This document shows, piece after piece, positions 13,900 through 20,738 of a DNA stretch of 64,000 bases. A program made the position numbers and the translations under genes. The stretch spans positions 2,919 to 66,918 of IMG/VR virus record IMGVR_UViG_3300030107_002828, one strand, 5' to 3'. This DNA comes from a virus. The notes beneath the pieces are model-generated. The model was given only the letters and a program-made list of their open reading frames with translations. It searched no databases and had not been told where the DNA came from. Positions within the stretch are counted from its first letter, which is position 1. Every line of letters begins with the position of its first letter.

Positions 13900-13931
13900 A
13901 TATTATCAATGCTTAATCGTATTATAATTCG
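13900..13931 (-). promoter_or_regulatory. Phage promoter P3 (T7-geometry 32-bp motif)
   Basis: Minus-strand motif CGAA, 3 bases, TAATACGA, 9 bases, GATAATAT in the 41-base gap between two membrane-protein genes. Predicted start at G 13907, 12 bases before ATG 13894. It aligns without gaps to the other five sites. Confidence 0.75.
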
Positions 13932-13935
13932 AATA

Positions 13936-14142
13936 CTATTCTCCTAGTTCTATACTATAATCTTTCTCATATAGTATATCTTCAATAGAACGATAGTCAT
14001 ACCATTCAGAGTCGAACCATCTATCTTCCCATCTATTTAATATTTCTTGCTCACCATTTTGATGTCCGAGTACAAAACTCGTTGTGACAAGCGCTACAGT
14101 GATAAACGCTGTTCTTAAATTTTTATTTAATTTCATTTCCAT
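13936..14142 (-). CDS. Small single-TM membrane protein, 68 aa
   Basis: A 68-residue protein with a basic N-terminus, one hydrophobic helix (about residues 10-26, LRTAFITVALVTTSFVLGH) and an acidic, tyrosine-rich tail. It resembles the neighbouring TM protein in layout though not in sequence. Its first 10 bases overlap the end of the preceding gene. A host-membrane role is likely; nothing more can be said. Confidence 0.65.
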   Translation of the reverse strand: MEMKLNKNLRTAFITVALVTTSFVLGHQNGEQEILNRWEDRWFDSEWYDYRSIEDILYEKDYSIELGE

Positions 14143-14324
14143 ATTTTATTATATGCCGCTTTATGTTGTTTAGGAAAAGTAGATTTCTGCGGCAATTTGT
14201 ACCATCTATTTCCCATTCCTTTACATTCACCATAGATTTTTATTAATTCTCTATGTTGAGATGCGCGAATCTTTCTCTTCTGAGATACATATTCGCATAA
14301 TTCTTTCATATTAGTTACTACCAT
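14133..14324 (-). CDS. Small basic protein, 63 aa
   Basis: A 63-residue basic protein; ATG at 14324 overlaps the end of the upstream gene by 7 bases, with an alternative start at M6 (14309). Contains SQKRKIRASQHRELIKIYGECKGMGNRWYKLP. The basic helix could bind nucleic acid. No family recognised. Confidence 0.6.
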   Translation of the reverse strand: MVVTNMKELCEYVSQKRKIRASQHRELIKIYGECKGMGNRWYKLPQKSTFPKQHKAAYNKIWK

Positions 14325-14533
14325 TTTTGTGGAGCTTCTATAAATGTTAAACCTTTATAGTTAAACCAGTTGTCTTTACCAAACTTATATTGGTCAACTC
14401 CATCTTCATCTTGTCCAAGATGTATTGCTTTGAAGCCAAAAGAATTAGGTAGATTACCTACTGTATAACCTTTGTATTCAACTCCATTTAGATAAATTAT
14501 TGTTTTATCTTTAGTAAATTTAATTGTTTTCAT
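14318..14533 (-). CDS. Hypothetical beta-rich protein, 71 aa, behind promoter P4
   Basis: A 71-residue protein of alternating polar and apolar residues (TIIYLNGVEYKGYTVGNL, IHLGQDEDGVDQYKFG), suggestive of a small beta barrel or sheet. ATG 14533 is 20 bases after the predicted P4 start. Function unknown. Confidence 0.65.
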   Translation of the reverse strand: MKTIKFTKDKTIIYLNGVEYKGYTVGNLPNSFGFKAIHLGQDEDGVDQYKFGKDNWFNYKGLTFIEAPQKW

Positions 14534-14546
14534 ATTTTATTTTATT

Positions 14547-14578
14547 ATATTATCAATTATTATTTGTATTATGTTTCG
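14547..14578 (-). promoter_or_regulatory. Phage promoter P4 (T7-geometry 32-bp motif)
   Basis: Minus-strand motif CGAA, 3 bases, TAATACAA, 9 bases, GATAATAT; the only departure from the core is A for G after TAATAC. Predicted start at G 14554, 20 bases before ATG 14533. It overlaps the last 26 bases of the upstream gene, so the coding end and promoter share sequence. Confidence 0.72.
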
Positions 14579-14834
14579 AAATCAAATCTTTCTTTAAATG
14601 GTGCTTGAGTCTTCTAAATATCTTAGTTCCCCATACATTTTCATCTACACATATCCAAGTGTCTTTTGGTGGATTAGTTGAAAGGAATTGTTCGTAAGAA
14701 TCATATTTCTTCACATAGTCATGATGGATTACTCCCCATGTATCTTTAATTTCACATTTACGAAAACATACTTGTTCATCTGTGGATGTTTCCTGCGCTC
14801 CTAGTAGAGCTAAAGTTATTAGTATTTTATTCAT
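14553..14834 (-). CDS. Small secreted or periplasmic protein, 93 aa
   Basis: A 93-residue protein beginning with a short signal-peptide-like stretch (M-N-K-I-L-I-T-L-A-L-L-G-A, then Gln-Glu). The mature part contains a Cys pair (VCFRKC) and is Trp- and Lys-rich. The start overlaps the preceding gene by 8 bases. Export by Sec is plausible; the hydrophobic core is short, so this is not certain. Confidence 0.6.
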   Translation of the reverse strand: MNKILITLALLGAQETSTDEQVCFRKCEIKDTWGVIHHDYVKKYDSYEQFLSTNPPKDTWICVDENVWGTKIFRRLKHHLKKDLISKHNTNNN

Positions 14835-14952
14835 CTTTTATAGGATTATTAAATTCTTGTTTTAGAGTTGTAAACAATAAGTCATCAAAGTATTCATCTC
14901 TTGTTACAAATCTATTCTGTAATTTACTGTAATATGCTCTAGTTATCTTCAT
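14827..14952 (-). CDS. Small protein, 41 aa, unknown
   Basis: A 41-residue protein (starts M-K-I-T-R-A-Y-Y-S-K-L) that overlaps the gene before it with an ATGA and the one after by 8 bases. Composition is mixed charged and helical (YFDDLLFTTLKQEF). Tight coupling on both sides supports translation. Function unknown. Confidence 0.6.
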   Translation of the reverse strand: MKITRAYYSKLQNRFVTRDEYFDDLLFTTLKQEFNNPIKDE

Positions 14953-15146
14953 ATTAAGTTCTCTTTAGCATGAAACTTAGCTAAGCTCTGTCTCCATTCC
15001 CATTCGCGTTTGCGATAGTTGATGTCATTGCACCACTTTTTCCAACCTCTACTAGTATCATTCTCACCATATTTAGCTTCGAACTCTAGTACTTGTTTTA
15101 ACTTTGCAGCGATTTTATCTGCGTCATAATCTTTATACATAGTCAA
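14949..15146 (-). CDS. Small helical protein, 65 aa
   Basis: A 65-residue helical protein with Trp-rich repeats (RGWKKWCNDINYRKREWEWRQ). ATG at 15146, with a second ATG two codons later that could equally serve. It ends in an ATGA overlap with the next gene. No family recognised. Confidence 0.6.
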   Translation of the reverse strand: MTMYKDYDADKIAAKLKQVLEFEAKYGENDTSRGWKKWCNDINYRKREWEWRQSLAKFHAKENLI

Positions 15147-15148
15147 AT

Positions 15149-15343
15149 TTATTTATTTATATTTTTAGTTAATTTTTCAATTGCTCGATTTGCAATGTAA
15201 ATAGTAAGTTCTATAAACTCATCACCTTCTACATCATCTAAATCAGTCTTAGTTAAACCCCAAGATATCATTTCAAACATCTTAGGTTCTAATTCTCGTG
15301 CTATTTCACTAGCAATTCTATCTAATTCTTTAGTTGCACTCAT
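15149..15343 (-). CDS. Small acidic helical protein, 64 aa
   Basis: A 64-residue acidic helical protein (starts M-S-A-T-K-E-L-D-R-I; contains EIARELEPKMFEMISWGLT). It begins 4 bases after the end of the preceding small gene. No domain recognised; probably an early host-interaction or regulatory protein, judged only from position and size. Confidence 0.6.
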   Translation of the reverse strand: MSATKELDRIASEIARELEPKMFEMISWGLTKTDLDDVEGDEFIELTIYIANRAIEKLTKNINK

Positions 15344-15347
15344 TTTA

Positions 15348-15503
15348 TTATATTTTATTATAGTTTAAGTTATTAAGTTTTTTACTTGTATCTACAAATT
15401 TCATTAATTCTTCGAAAGATAAATCTCCATCGAGATACATCACCCAGTAATCTAACTTGTCATATTTTATTTCTACAAGTTCATTATTTATCCACTTTAT
15501 CAT
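15348..15503 (-). CDS. Small protein, 51 aa, unknown
   Basis: A 51-residue protein (starts M-I-K-W-I-N-N-E-L; contains LDYWVMYLDGDLSFEELMKFVD). It fits exactly between two other small genes (3 and 4 bases from them) and keeps AT-rich third positions. Function unknown. Confidence 0.6.
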   Translation of the reverse strand: MIKWINNELVEIKYDKLDYWVMYLDGDLSFEELMKFVDTSKKLNNLNYNKI

Positions 15504-15506
15504 AAT

Positions 15507-15656
15507 TTATAGTTTAGTTATTATTGTTTCATATAAGTAATCTTGTACGATTTCATTATACTTCTCTCTACAATCAGTTTCTTCATTAAATGGAAACTTC
15601 TCCTTTATTTCTTTTATTAATAAGAAATAGTTTAATTTACTATCATTTGAGTTCAT
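15507..15656 (-). CDS. Small protein, 49 aa, unknown
   Basis: A 49-residue acidic helical protein (starts M-N-S-N-D-S-K-L-N-Y; contains EIKEKFPFNEETDCREKY). It starts 20 bases after the tRNA-like element TLS4, whose processing could define the 5' end of this message. Function unknown. Confidence 0.6.
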   Translation of the reverse strand: MNSNDSKLNYFLLIKEIKEKFPFNEETDCREKYNEIVQDYLYETIITKL

Positions 15657-15676
15657 AGTTATTTATTTAATATTAG

Positions 15677-15719
15677 TTAATATGAAGAGAATCGAACTCT
15701 TCCTCGTTCCAAAATATTA
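15677..15719 (-). ncRNA. tRNA-like minihelix TLS4
   Basis: Minus strand: TAATATT, 11 bases, T-arm AAGAG TTCGATT CTCTT, then CATATTA and a discriminator A. The acceptor pairs 6 of 7 bases, all A-T, so it is weaker than TLS2, but the T-arm is complete and the 43-base layout (acceptor, short linker, T-arm, acceptor) is the same. It occupies the gap between two genes. Confidence 0.45.
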
Positions 15720-15736
15720 ATTTAAGAAAAAGTTGT

Positions 15737-15967
15737 TTACTGTACTTCAACAACTTCTCTTACAACAACTGGTACATTAGTTGAACTTGTGTATGAGTTA
15801 TACTTTATAAAACATGGAAGTGTATTCAATTTATCTTTCATAATTTCATAAACTTCATCATGATTATAAGATACTTTCTTACCATTTTTAAATTCAACAT
15901 TTATAATTGTGTTTTTACCGATTAGAGATTTTCTTACAACGAATCTCTTTAAATTTAAGTTTGACAT
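15737..15967 (-). CDS. Hypothetical beta-rich protein, 76 aa, behind promoter P5
   Basis: A 76-residue protein (starts M-S-N-L-N-L-K-R-F-V-V-R-K) with a GKKVSYNHDEVYEIMKDKL middle that resembles small KTSC-type or WGR-less beta-hairpin/helix domains, and a Val-rich C-terminus. It has a 74-base leader after the predicted P5 start. Function unknown; a nucleic-acid-binding role is possible from the basic N-terminus. Confidence 0.65.
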   Translation of the reverse strand: MSNLNLKRFVVRKSLIGKNTIINVEFKNGKKVSYNHDEVYEIMKDKLNTLPCFIKYNSYTSSTNVPVVVREVVEVQ

Positions 15968-16034
15968 AGTTTTTAATTTTAAGTTATTATTTATTTTAAT
16001 TATTTAAGTTATTAGTTATTAACTGTTTACATTT

Positions 16035-16066
16035 ATATTATCAATATGAATTAGTATTAACATTCG
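16035..16066 (-). promoter_or_regulatory. Phage promoter P5 (T7-geometry 32-bp motif)
   Basis: Minus-strand motif CGAA, 3 bases, TAATACTA, 9 bases, GATAATAT. Predicted start at G 16042. It has three operator-like palindromes 31-83 bases upstream and a 74-base leader before ATG 15967, the longest of the six. Confidence 0.75.
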
Positions 16067-16096
16067 AATTCTCATAAGTGTATATTTGTTTATATG

Positions 16097-16149
16097 TGAC
16101 AAATAGTCAATAGTTATTGGACAAATTGTCATAATGTGACATATTGTCA
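16097..16149. promoter_or_regulatory. Cluster of three TGACA-N3-TGTCA type operators
   Basis: Three inverted repeats: 16097..16109 (TGACA-AAT-AGTCA), 16119..16131 (GGACA-AAT-TGTCA) and 16137..16149 (TGACA-TAT-TGTCA), spaced 22 and 18 bases start to start, so roughly on one face of the helix. The same palindrome abuts P2. Likely binding sites for one phage or host regulator controlling P5. Confidence 0.55.
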
Positions 16150-16151
16150 TA

Positions 16152-16304
16152 TTATAGTTTATCAACTTTAAAAGAAGTTATATTTTTAAAATCAATATCA
16201 ATTTCAATTAGAAATTGTAATAGTTCATTGTCAATAGTATTAGTCTCATGAGTGATATATAGTGGGTCACCATGATGAAAATTGAATGTAAATTCGTAAT
16301 TCAT
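16152..16304 (-). CDS. Small protein, 50 aa, unknown
   Basis: A 50-residue acidic protein (starts M-N-Y-E-F-T-F-N-F-H-H-G-D-P-L-Y), predicted beta then helix. It ends just before the operator cluster and starts 9 bases after the end of the preceding gene. Function unknown. Confidence 0.6.
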   Translation of the reverse strand: MNYEFTFNFHHGDPLYITHETNTIDNELLQFLIEIDIDFKNITSFKVDKL

Positions 16305-16312
16305 AGTTATTA

Positions 16313-16510
16313 TTATTTTATTAATTTAAATGTGTTTTGTGTGTAATATGATTTTGATAATATTTTAATAACATTGTCTAAATCTTTATTATTAATTATT
16401 AGAATATTATTAATTATATTAAATGAATATTTTAATTTGTTAGAATTAAATAATAAATTATATATTATTATTTTATTTGATTTAATTATTTTAATATAGT
16501 TATATTTCAT
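16313..16510 (-). CDS. Small Asn/Ile/Lys-rich protein, 65 aa, first gene of leftward arm
   Basis: A 65-residue protein taken from ATG 16510 (M-K-Y-N-Y-I-K-I-I-K); the frame continues to 16552 but that stretch lies in promoter P6, whose predicted start (G 16531) is 20 bases before 16510. The gene is extremely AT-rich even for this genome, giving long Asn, Ile and Lys runs. It is the outermost leftward gene and probably the first expressed. Its coding status rests on promoter position more than on recognisable features. Confidence 0.5.
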   Translation of the reverse strand: MKYNYIKIIKSNKIIIYNLLFNSNKLKYSFNIINNILIINNKDLDNVIKILSKSYYTQNTFKLIK

Positions 16511-16523
16511 ATTGTTGTTTATT

Positions 16524-16555
16524 ATATTATCTATATAAACTCGTATTAACATTCG
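16524..16555 (-). promoter_or_regulatory. Phage promoter P6 (T7-geometry 32-bp motif), outermost leftward promoter
   Basis: Minus-strand motif CGAA, 3 bases, TAATACGA, 5 bases, TATA, then GATAATAT. This copy even has TATA directly before the predicted start G 16531, as in T7 promoters. It drives the first leftward gene from the divergent switch region. Confidence 0.78.
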
Positions 16556-16612
16556 AAGTAGAGGTTAGCATGATTATCTAGGAAAAATTGAATAATATAG
16601 GGTAGAAATGTT

Positions 16613-16670
16613 AAAAAACTGTCAAAAACGCAAAAAAAAGCTGATTTTCCTGGAGAAAACGGAAAAAAAA
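16613..16670. promoter_or_regulatory. Phased A-tracts, probable intrinsically curved DNA
   Basis: A/T tracts of 4-8 bases are centred near 16615, 16626, 16635, 16646, 16657 and 16666, about 9-11 bases apart, which matches the helical repeat. Six phased tracts are enough to bend DNA strongly. The tract is followed directly by a G-rich run. Confidence 0.55.
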
Positions 16671-16753
16671 GGGAGGGGGGACGCAATTGCTCTCTATACG
16701 TTAAGGTACCGGTACATTTGGGAGGAAGGTACCTTTATATAACCGTCCTTATA

Positions 16754-16774
16754 ATATTATACTACGTATAATAT
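16754..16774. promoter_or_regulatory. 9-bp inverted repeat operator-like site, rightward leader
   Basis: ATATTATAC and GTATAATAT flank a 3-base centre (TAC). A third copy of the half-site GTATAATAT occurs at 16783..16791. The site lies 140 bases before the first rightward gene, so it could be an operator or a promoter -10 region for the structural arm. Confidence 0.45.
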
Positions 16775-16914
16775 CTAGATAGGTATAATATATTATATAA
16801 TATTACACACTATTTTTTTTATTTACCTAAATATAGCAGAAAAAATAAAATGTAAATTTCTTTAATTATATGTAAGTATATATACTGTACACTAATCAAG
16901 AAAAACAACTACAA

Positions 16915-17442
16915 ATGGCAATAATCTACACTTATCCCTCTGCAACTCCTTCAGCTGGAGATTACGTACTGGGAACTCAGTTTGATAATTCGATCAAAGA
17001 AAATGTAACTGTCCAGTTTAGTATTGCTAATATAAATAGTTTAGCTACTCAAGGATATTTAGAAACAACGGTAACTGTTACCAATGCAGAATTAACAGCT
17101 TTACAAACTACAGACAAAACCTTAATTGCAGCACCAGGCGCAAACAAAGCAATAAAAGTATTATCAATATCAGCATTCTTAGATTACACTGCACCAGCAT
17201 TTACTTTTGCTAATGACATACTAGTTTCATTAAACTCAGTTACATTTGGCACAATTCCTTTAGCAATAGGTCAAGCAGTAGCTGATACAGTATACAGCGC
17301 AATTCCAGTAGCAGGAATACTTGCTACAAATACAGCATTATTATTAACTACAGCAGGAGCTGTTGGAGGTGGTGGCGGTAGTGCGATGCAAGTAAAAATA
17401 AGATACCAAATACTAGATATATCTACAACATCTAGTTTTTAA
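16915..17442 (+). CDS. Fibre-like structural protein with MAIIYTYP N-terminal module
   Basis: A 175-residue protein, first gene of the rightward arm. Residues 1-40 (MAIIYTYP then DYVLGT) are shared with the next gene, suggesting a common attachment module; the rest is beta-rich and Ala/Thr/Val-rich with a Gly run (GGGGGS) before a final strand region. Composition fits virion fibre or decoration proteins. The leader is AT-rich with no strong ribosome-binding site. Confidence 0.65.
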   Translation: MAIIYTYPSATPSAGDYVLGTQFDNSIKENVTVQFSIANINSLATQGYLETTVTVTNAELTALQTTDKTLIAAPGANKAIKVLSISAFLDYTAPAFTFANDILVSLNSVTFGTIPLAIGQAVADTVYSAIPVAGILATNTALLLTTAGAVGGGGGSAMQVKIRYQILDISTTSSF

Positions 17443-17455
17443 AAAAATTTAATTA

Positions 17456-18043
17456 ATGGCAATAATATACACTTATCCCACGGTATTTCCTGAGGCCAAT
17501 GATATATTATTGGGAACTGAGAAAGATGCTACGTTAAGAAATCCCACTAAGAACTTTTTAGTAAAAGATTTAGCAGCATATATAATTACATCATTTGGAG
17601 GGACAAGCTTAGATGTCCCTATATTTATTGATGTAACAGATCCAAGTACAGGAATAACGACAACTGAATTAACTGATTCTATAATGTCACAGGATGCAAG
17701 TCCTGGAGGAACAACATTAACAGTAACGGGGAATTTAGAAGTTACTGGTACATTAGAAGTCGATGCAGCATTACAAGATAGTACAGCTTCAACAGGAACT
17801 GCTAACCAACAATTAGTATCAACAGGCACTGCAACTCAATGGAAAACTCAAACAGGTATATTTCCAAATGTTTCAGCTCTTGTATGGACAATAACACATA
17901 ACGGTGAATGGGGACCATATCCATCAGTCACTGTAATAAACAATAACGACGTCGTATTATATGGCGAAATAGAATATTTATCAACAACACAACTAACAAT
18001 AACCTTTTCAGCCACGTTTGCTGGGACTGCTTATTTAAATTAA
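17456..18043 (+). CDS. Tail-fibre-like protein with MAIIYTYP N-terminal module
   Basis: A 195-residue protein whose N-terminus (MAIIYTYPT, then DILLGTEKDATLRNPTKNF) repeats that of the preceding gene, followed by a fibre-type segment (TLTVTGNLEVTGTLEVDAAL, then STGTANQQLVSTG) and a beta-sandwich-like C-terminal domain with VWTITHNGEWGPYPSVTVIN. That C-terminal pattern is common at phage fibre tips. Probably part of the tail or a head fibre; host receptor contact is inference. Confidence 0.7.
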   Translation: MAIIYTYPTVFPEANDILLGTEKDATLRNPTKNFLVKDLAAYIITSFGGTSLDVPIFIDVTDPSTGITTTELTDSIMSQDASPGGTTLTVTGNLEVTGTLEVDAALQDSTASTGTANQQLVSTGTATQWKTQTGIFPNVSALVWTITHNGEWGPYPSVTVINNNDVVLYGEIEYLSTTQLTITFSATFAGTAYLN

Positions 18044-18050
18044 ACACAAA

Positions 18051-20717
18051 ATGGCAATAAATTTTTTAAATGATATTGATTTAAACCAGAATGAAGCATT
18101 TCATTTAGTTTTAGAAAATCAAGCAAACGACACAGCGGCTGGAACACCAGTAGACGGCCAAATGTATTATGACACAGGAACCAATGCGGTAAAAGTTGGT
18201 GAAGGTGGTGTGTGGGTAGCATTAGCAGCTTCTTCAGGCGCAGGTTCAGTAACAAGTGTAGGTATAGACGTAGGAACAGGAATTAGCGTATCAATGAACT
18301 CTGGCTCTAATCCAATAACTGGTGCTGGCGAATTCTTACTAACAAACACAGGTGTAACAAGCATCGTAGCTGGTTCAAACATAAGTATTAGTGGTGCAAC
18401 AGGAGCTGTAACAATTAGTTCAACAGACACTACATATAGTACAATGACCTCAACTACTTTAGGTTTAGGTAAATTATTTAGTGATACAGAACAAACAGAA
18501 ACAGCTGAACCAGTAACCTCTACAACTGATAGAACTTATGGAATTCAAATGAATTCTTCGGATCAATTAGTGGTTAATGTTCCTTGGACAGATACAACTG
18601 GTGCAGTAACATCAGTAGATGAAAAAGCTGCAGGAACTTCAACTGGTACTCCAATAGTAGTAGATCCAACCACTGGAGCTGTTGAAGTACAATCAATGGC
18701 TTACGCAGGTACAACAAATGTAGGTCACGTACCAACTGGTGGTGGCGCAACAACCTTCTTACGTGGAGACGGAACATGGGTTACTCCTACAGATACAGAT
18801 ACAGGTGTAACTGGTGTAACATTAGCTACAGGAACTTCAGTTGGTGCTCCATTAACAGAAAGTATAGCAACAAGAGAATTAACTTTAACCTCTATGGCTT
18901 ATGATGGTGGAACTAATATAGGTTATGTTCCAACAGGTGGTTCAGGTTCTACGTTTTTACGTGGTGATGGTACTTGGGTAACACCTACTAATACAAACCA
19001 TACTTATTCATTAAGTGTAGGTGCTGTATCTTCAAACGAAAGCACATTAACATTAGTTGGTGCTGGAGGTGGTAGTGATAGTACTGCTAAATTCTCAGGT
19101 ACTACTAATGAAATTGAAATTACAACTCCTTCTACAGGGGACGGTGGTGATGTTACAATAGGTTTACCTGCGGCTGTAACAATAGCAACTTCTTTAGCTA
19201 TTTCAGGTTCAGGAGCTGCTGCGTTAGATATTAGTGCAGGTAAAGCACAAACCGCTGCTACAGCTGCATCGGATCCAGATGCTACACTAACAACAAAGGG
19301 TTATGTTGATGGATTAGTTTCAGGTGGTTTAAATTTTAAAGGAACATTTAGAGCTGATACTGGTTTAATTCTTGGTGGTGGTTCAACATATATATACCAA
19401 TTAACAGGTAGTGCATTTGATCCATCTGCAACAAGGGTTGAAGTAGAAGTTGGAGATTACTATGTTGTAGCAACAGCCGGTGGAGATTTCTACGGTGATG
19501 GTGGAACAGGTACTTGTTCTCCTACACGACCATTAACAGTTGGTGATTCAATAATCGGTCTTACCGCTGCTAGTGCAACAGCATCTACATGTGCTAACTG
19601 GTCAATAGTAGAATCTAACGAAGGTGTTACTACATTTACAAATACTAATGGAACATATGTTTCTGCTAGTACTGTAAACAGTGGTGCAACTGGAGCAGTT
19701 ACAGTAGGTACAATAGATTTATCTGCGGTAGATGGTACAGCAACTAACACAGTAAGATTTTTAGATAAAAATAATAAATGGTCTGTTCCAGCATATACAA
19801 CTAACACTGATGAAACATATGATCTTAATGTATCAGATGATGGAGATAATGTAGATTTAAATCTTACTTCTACTTCTGGAACTGATAATTCAACTGTACA
19901 ACTTACAGCTGGTACTGGTATTACATTAACACCAACAGGTTCAACTGAAGTAACAATAGCAACAACTGGTTTAGATAACTATCAATATTGGACATTAGCT
20001 GGTGATTCAGGAAGTGGTCAAGAAATTGCTAGTACTAACACAGCTACATTTGCGGGTGGTACAAAAATTACAACCGCAGATTCAGCGACAGATACTTTAA
20101 CAATTTCGCATGCTACGCAATCACAAACTAATACAACACCAAGTTCTACATTAACAAGTGGAGGTACGTTTACGGCGCTTTCAGCTAATGTAACTGTAGA
20201 TAGTACAGGTCACGTTACAGGACAAGCTCTTGAAACTTACACCTTACCAACTTCTGATAATTATAGTTCATGGACATTGGCTGGTGATTCGGGTACTCCT
20301 CAAAGTATAGGAAGTACCGATACTGCTACTATAGCAGGTGGAACAGGTATTAGTACGGTAGCAGGTTCTACAGATACTGTAACAGTAAGTCTTGACAGTG
20401 GTTCAACAGGTGCTTGGTCTGGTAATTTAAGTGGATCAACATCAGGTATTAGTAATGGAACTCCAGGATCTGGTGGTTATACAACATTTACTCTTACAAC
20501 TGCTACATTGTTTGGAACAACAACAGATTCTAGACAAGTATTAGTAGAAGTAATGCAGATTGCTGATAATGATCCAAGCGCAAGTACACCAGCATATAGT
20601 ACAGTTTATCCATCAGTAGCAAGAGCTGCTGCAACAACAATAGAAATTAAATTTAAAGGTACTATTGCAGATGATAAATATTACGCAATATTATCACATG
20701 CTGGAAATAATTCATAA
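18051..20717 (+). CDS. Large tail-fibre / appendage protein, repeat-rich
   Basis: An 888-residue beta-rich fibre protein, Thr/Gly/Ser-rich throughout. It begins MAINFLNDIDLN, then a GTPVDGQMYYDTGTNAVKV segment typical of fibre N-terminal regions. Internal repeats include FLRGDGTWVTP twice (near residues 236 and 302), WTLAGDSG twice (near 647 and 741), and GVTSIVAGSNISISG, which recurs in the next gene. A DPDATLTTKGYVD block sits near residue 410. Repeats and shared segments would allow recombination between fibre genes. No enzymatic depolymerase motif seen. Confidence 0.8.
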   Translation: MAINFLNDIDLNQNEAFHLVLENQANDTAAGTPVDGQMYYDTGTNAVKVGEGGVWVALAASSGAGSVTSVGIDVGTGISVSMNSGSNPITGAGEFLLTNTGVTSIVAGSNISISGATGAVTISSTDTTYSTMTSTTLGLGKLFSDTEQTETAEPVTSTTDRTYGIQMNSSDQLVVNVPWTDTTGAVTSVDEKAAGTSTGTPIVVDPTTGAVEVQSMAYAGTTNVGHVPTGGGATTFLRGDGTWVTPTDTDTGVTGVTLATGTSVGAPLTESIATRELTLTSMAYDGGTNIGYVPTGGSGSTFLRGDGTWVTPTNTNHTYSLSVGAVSSNESTLTLVGAGGGSDSTAKFSGTTNEIEITTPSTGDGGDVTIGLPAAVTIATSLAISGSGAAALDISAGKAQTAATAASDPDATLTTKGYVDGLVSGGLNFKGTFRADTGLILGGGSTYIYQLTGSAFDPSATRVEVEVGDYYVVATAGGDFYGDGGTGTCSPTRPLTVGDSIIGLTAASATASTCANWSIVESNEGVTTFTNTNGTYVSASTVNSGATGAVTVGTIDLSAVDGTATNTVRFLDKNNKWSVPAYTTNTDETYDLNVSDDGDNVDLNLTSTSGTDNSTVQLTAGTGITLTPTGSTEVTIATTGLDNYQYWTLAGDSGSGQEIASTNTATFAGGTKITTADSATDTLTISHATQSQTNTTPSSTLTSGGTFTALSANVTVDSTGHVTGQALETYTLPTSDNYSSWTLAGDSGTPQSIGSTDTATIAGGTGISTVAGSTDTVTVSLDSGSTGAWSGNLSGSTSGISNGTPGSGGYTTFTLTTATLFGTTTDSRQVLVEVMQIADNDPSASTPAYSTVYPSVARAAATTIEIKFKGTIADDKYYAILSHAGNNS

Positions 20718-20738
20718 TTAATCCAATAAAATTTAGCT

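Larger units (their letters stand above)
16556..16914. promoter_or_regulatory. Divergent switch region (no genes): curved DNA, G-run, inverted repeats
   Basis: This 359-base gap separates the leftward and rightward arms. From left to right it holds phased A/T tracts (16613..16670), a GGGAGGGGGG run (16671..16680), two GGTACC palindromes about 30 bases apart, a 9-bp inverted repeat (16754..16774) with an extra half-site, and an AT-rich leader for the first fibre gene. None of the T7-geometry promoters faces right. Rightward promoters must lie here, but no single match is convincing. Replication origin function is possible. Confidence 0.55.

Noticed and set aside
17473-19807. Antisense frames opposite the fibre genes (for example 17473..17829, 18167..18430 and 19490..19807)
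   Set aside because: They mirror the low-complexity Thr/Gly/Ser coding of the plus strand, lie against the transcription direction and show no motif.
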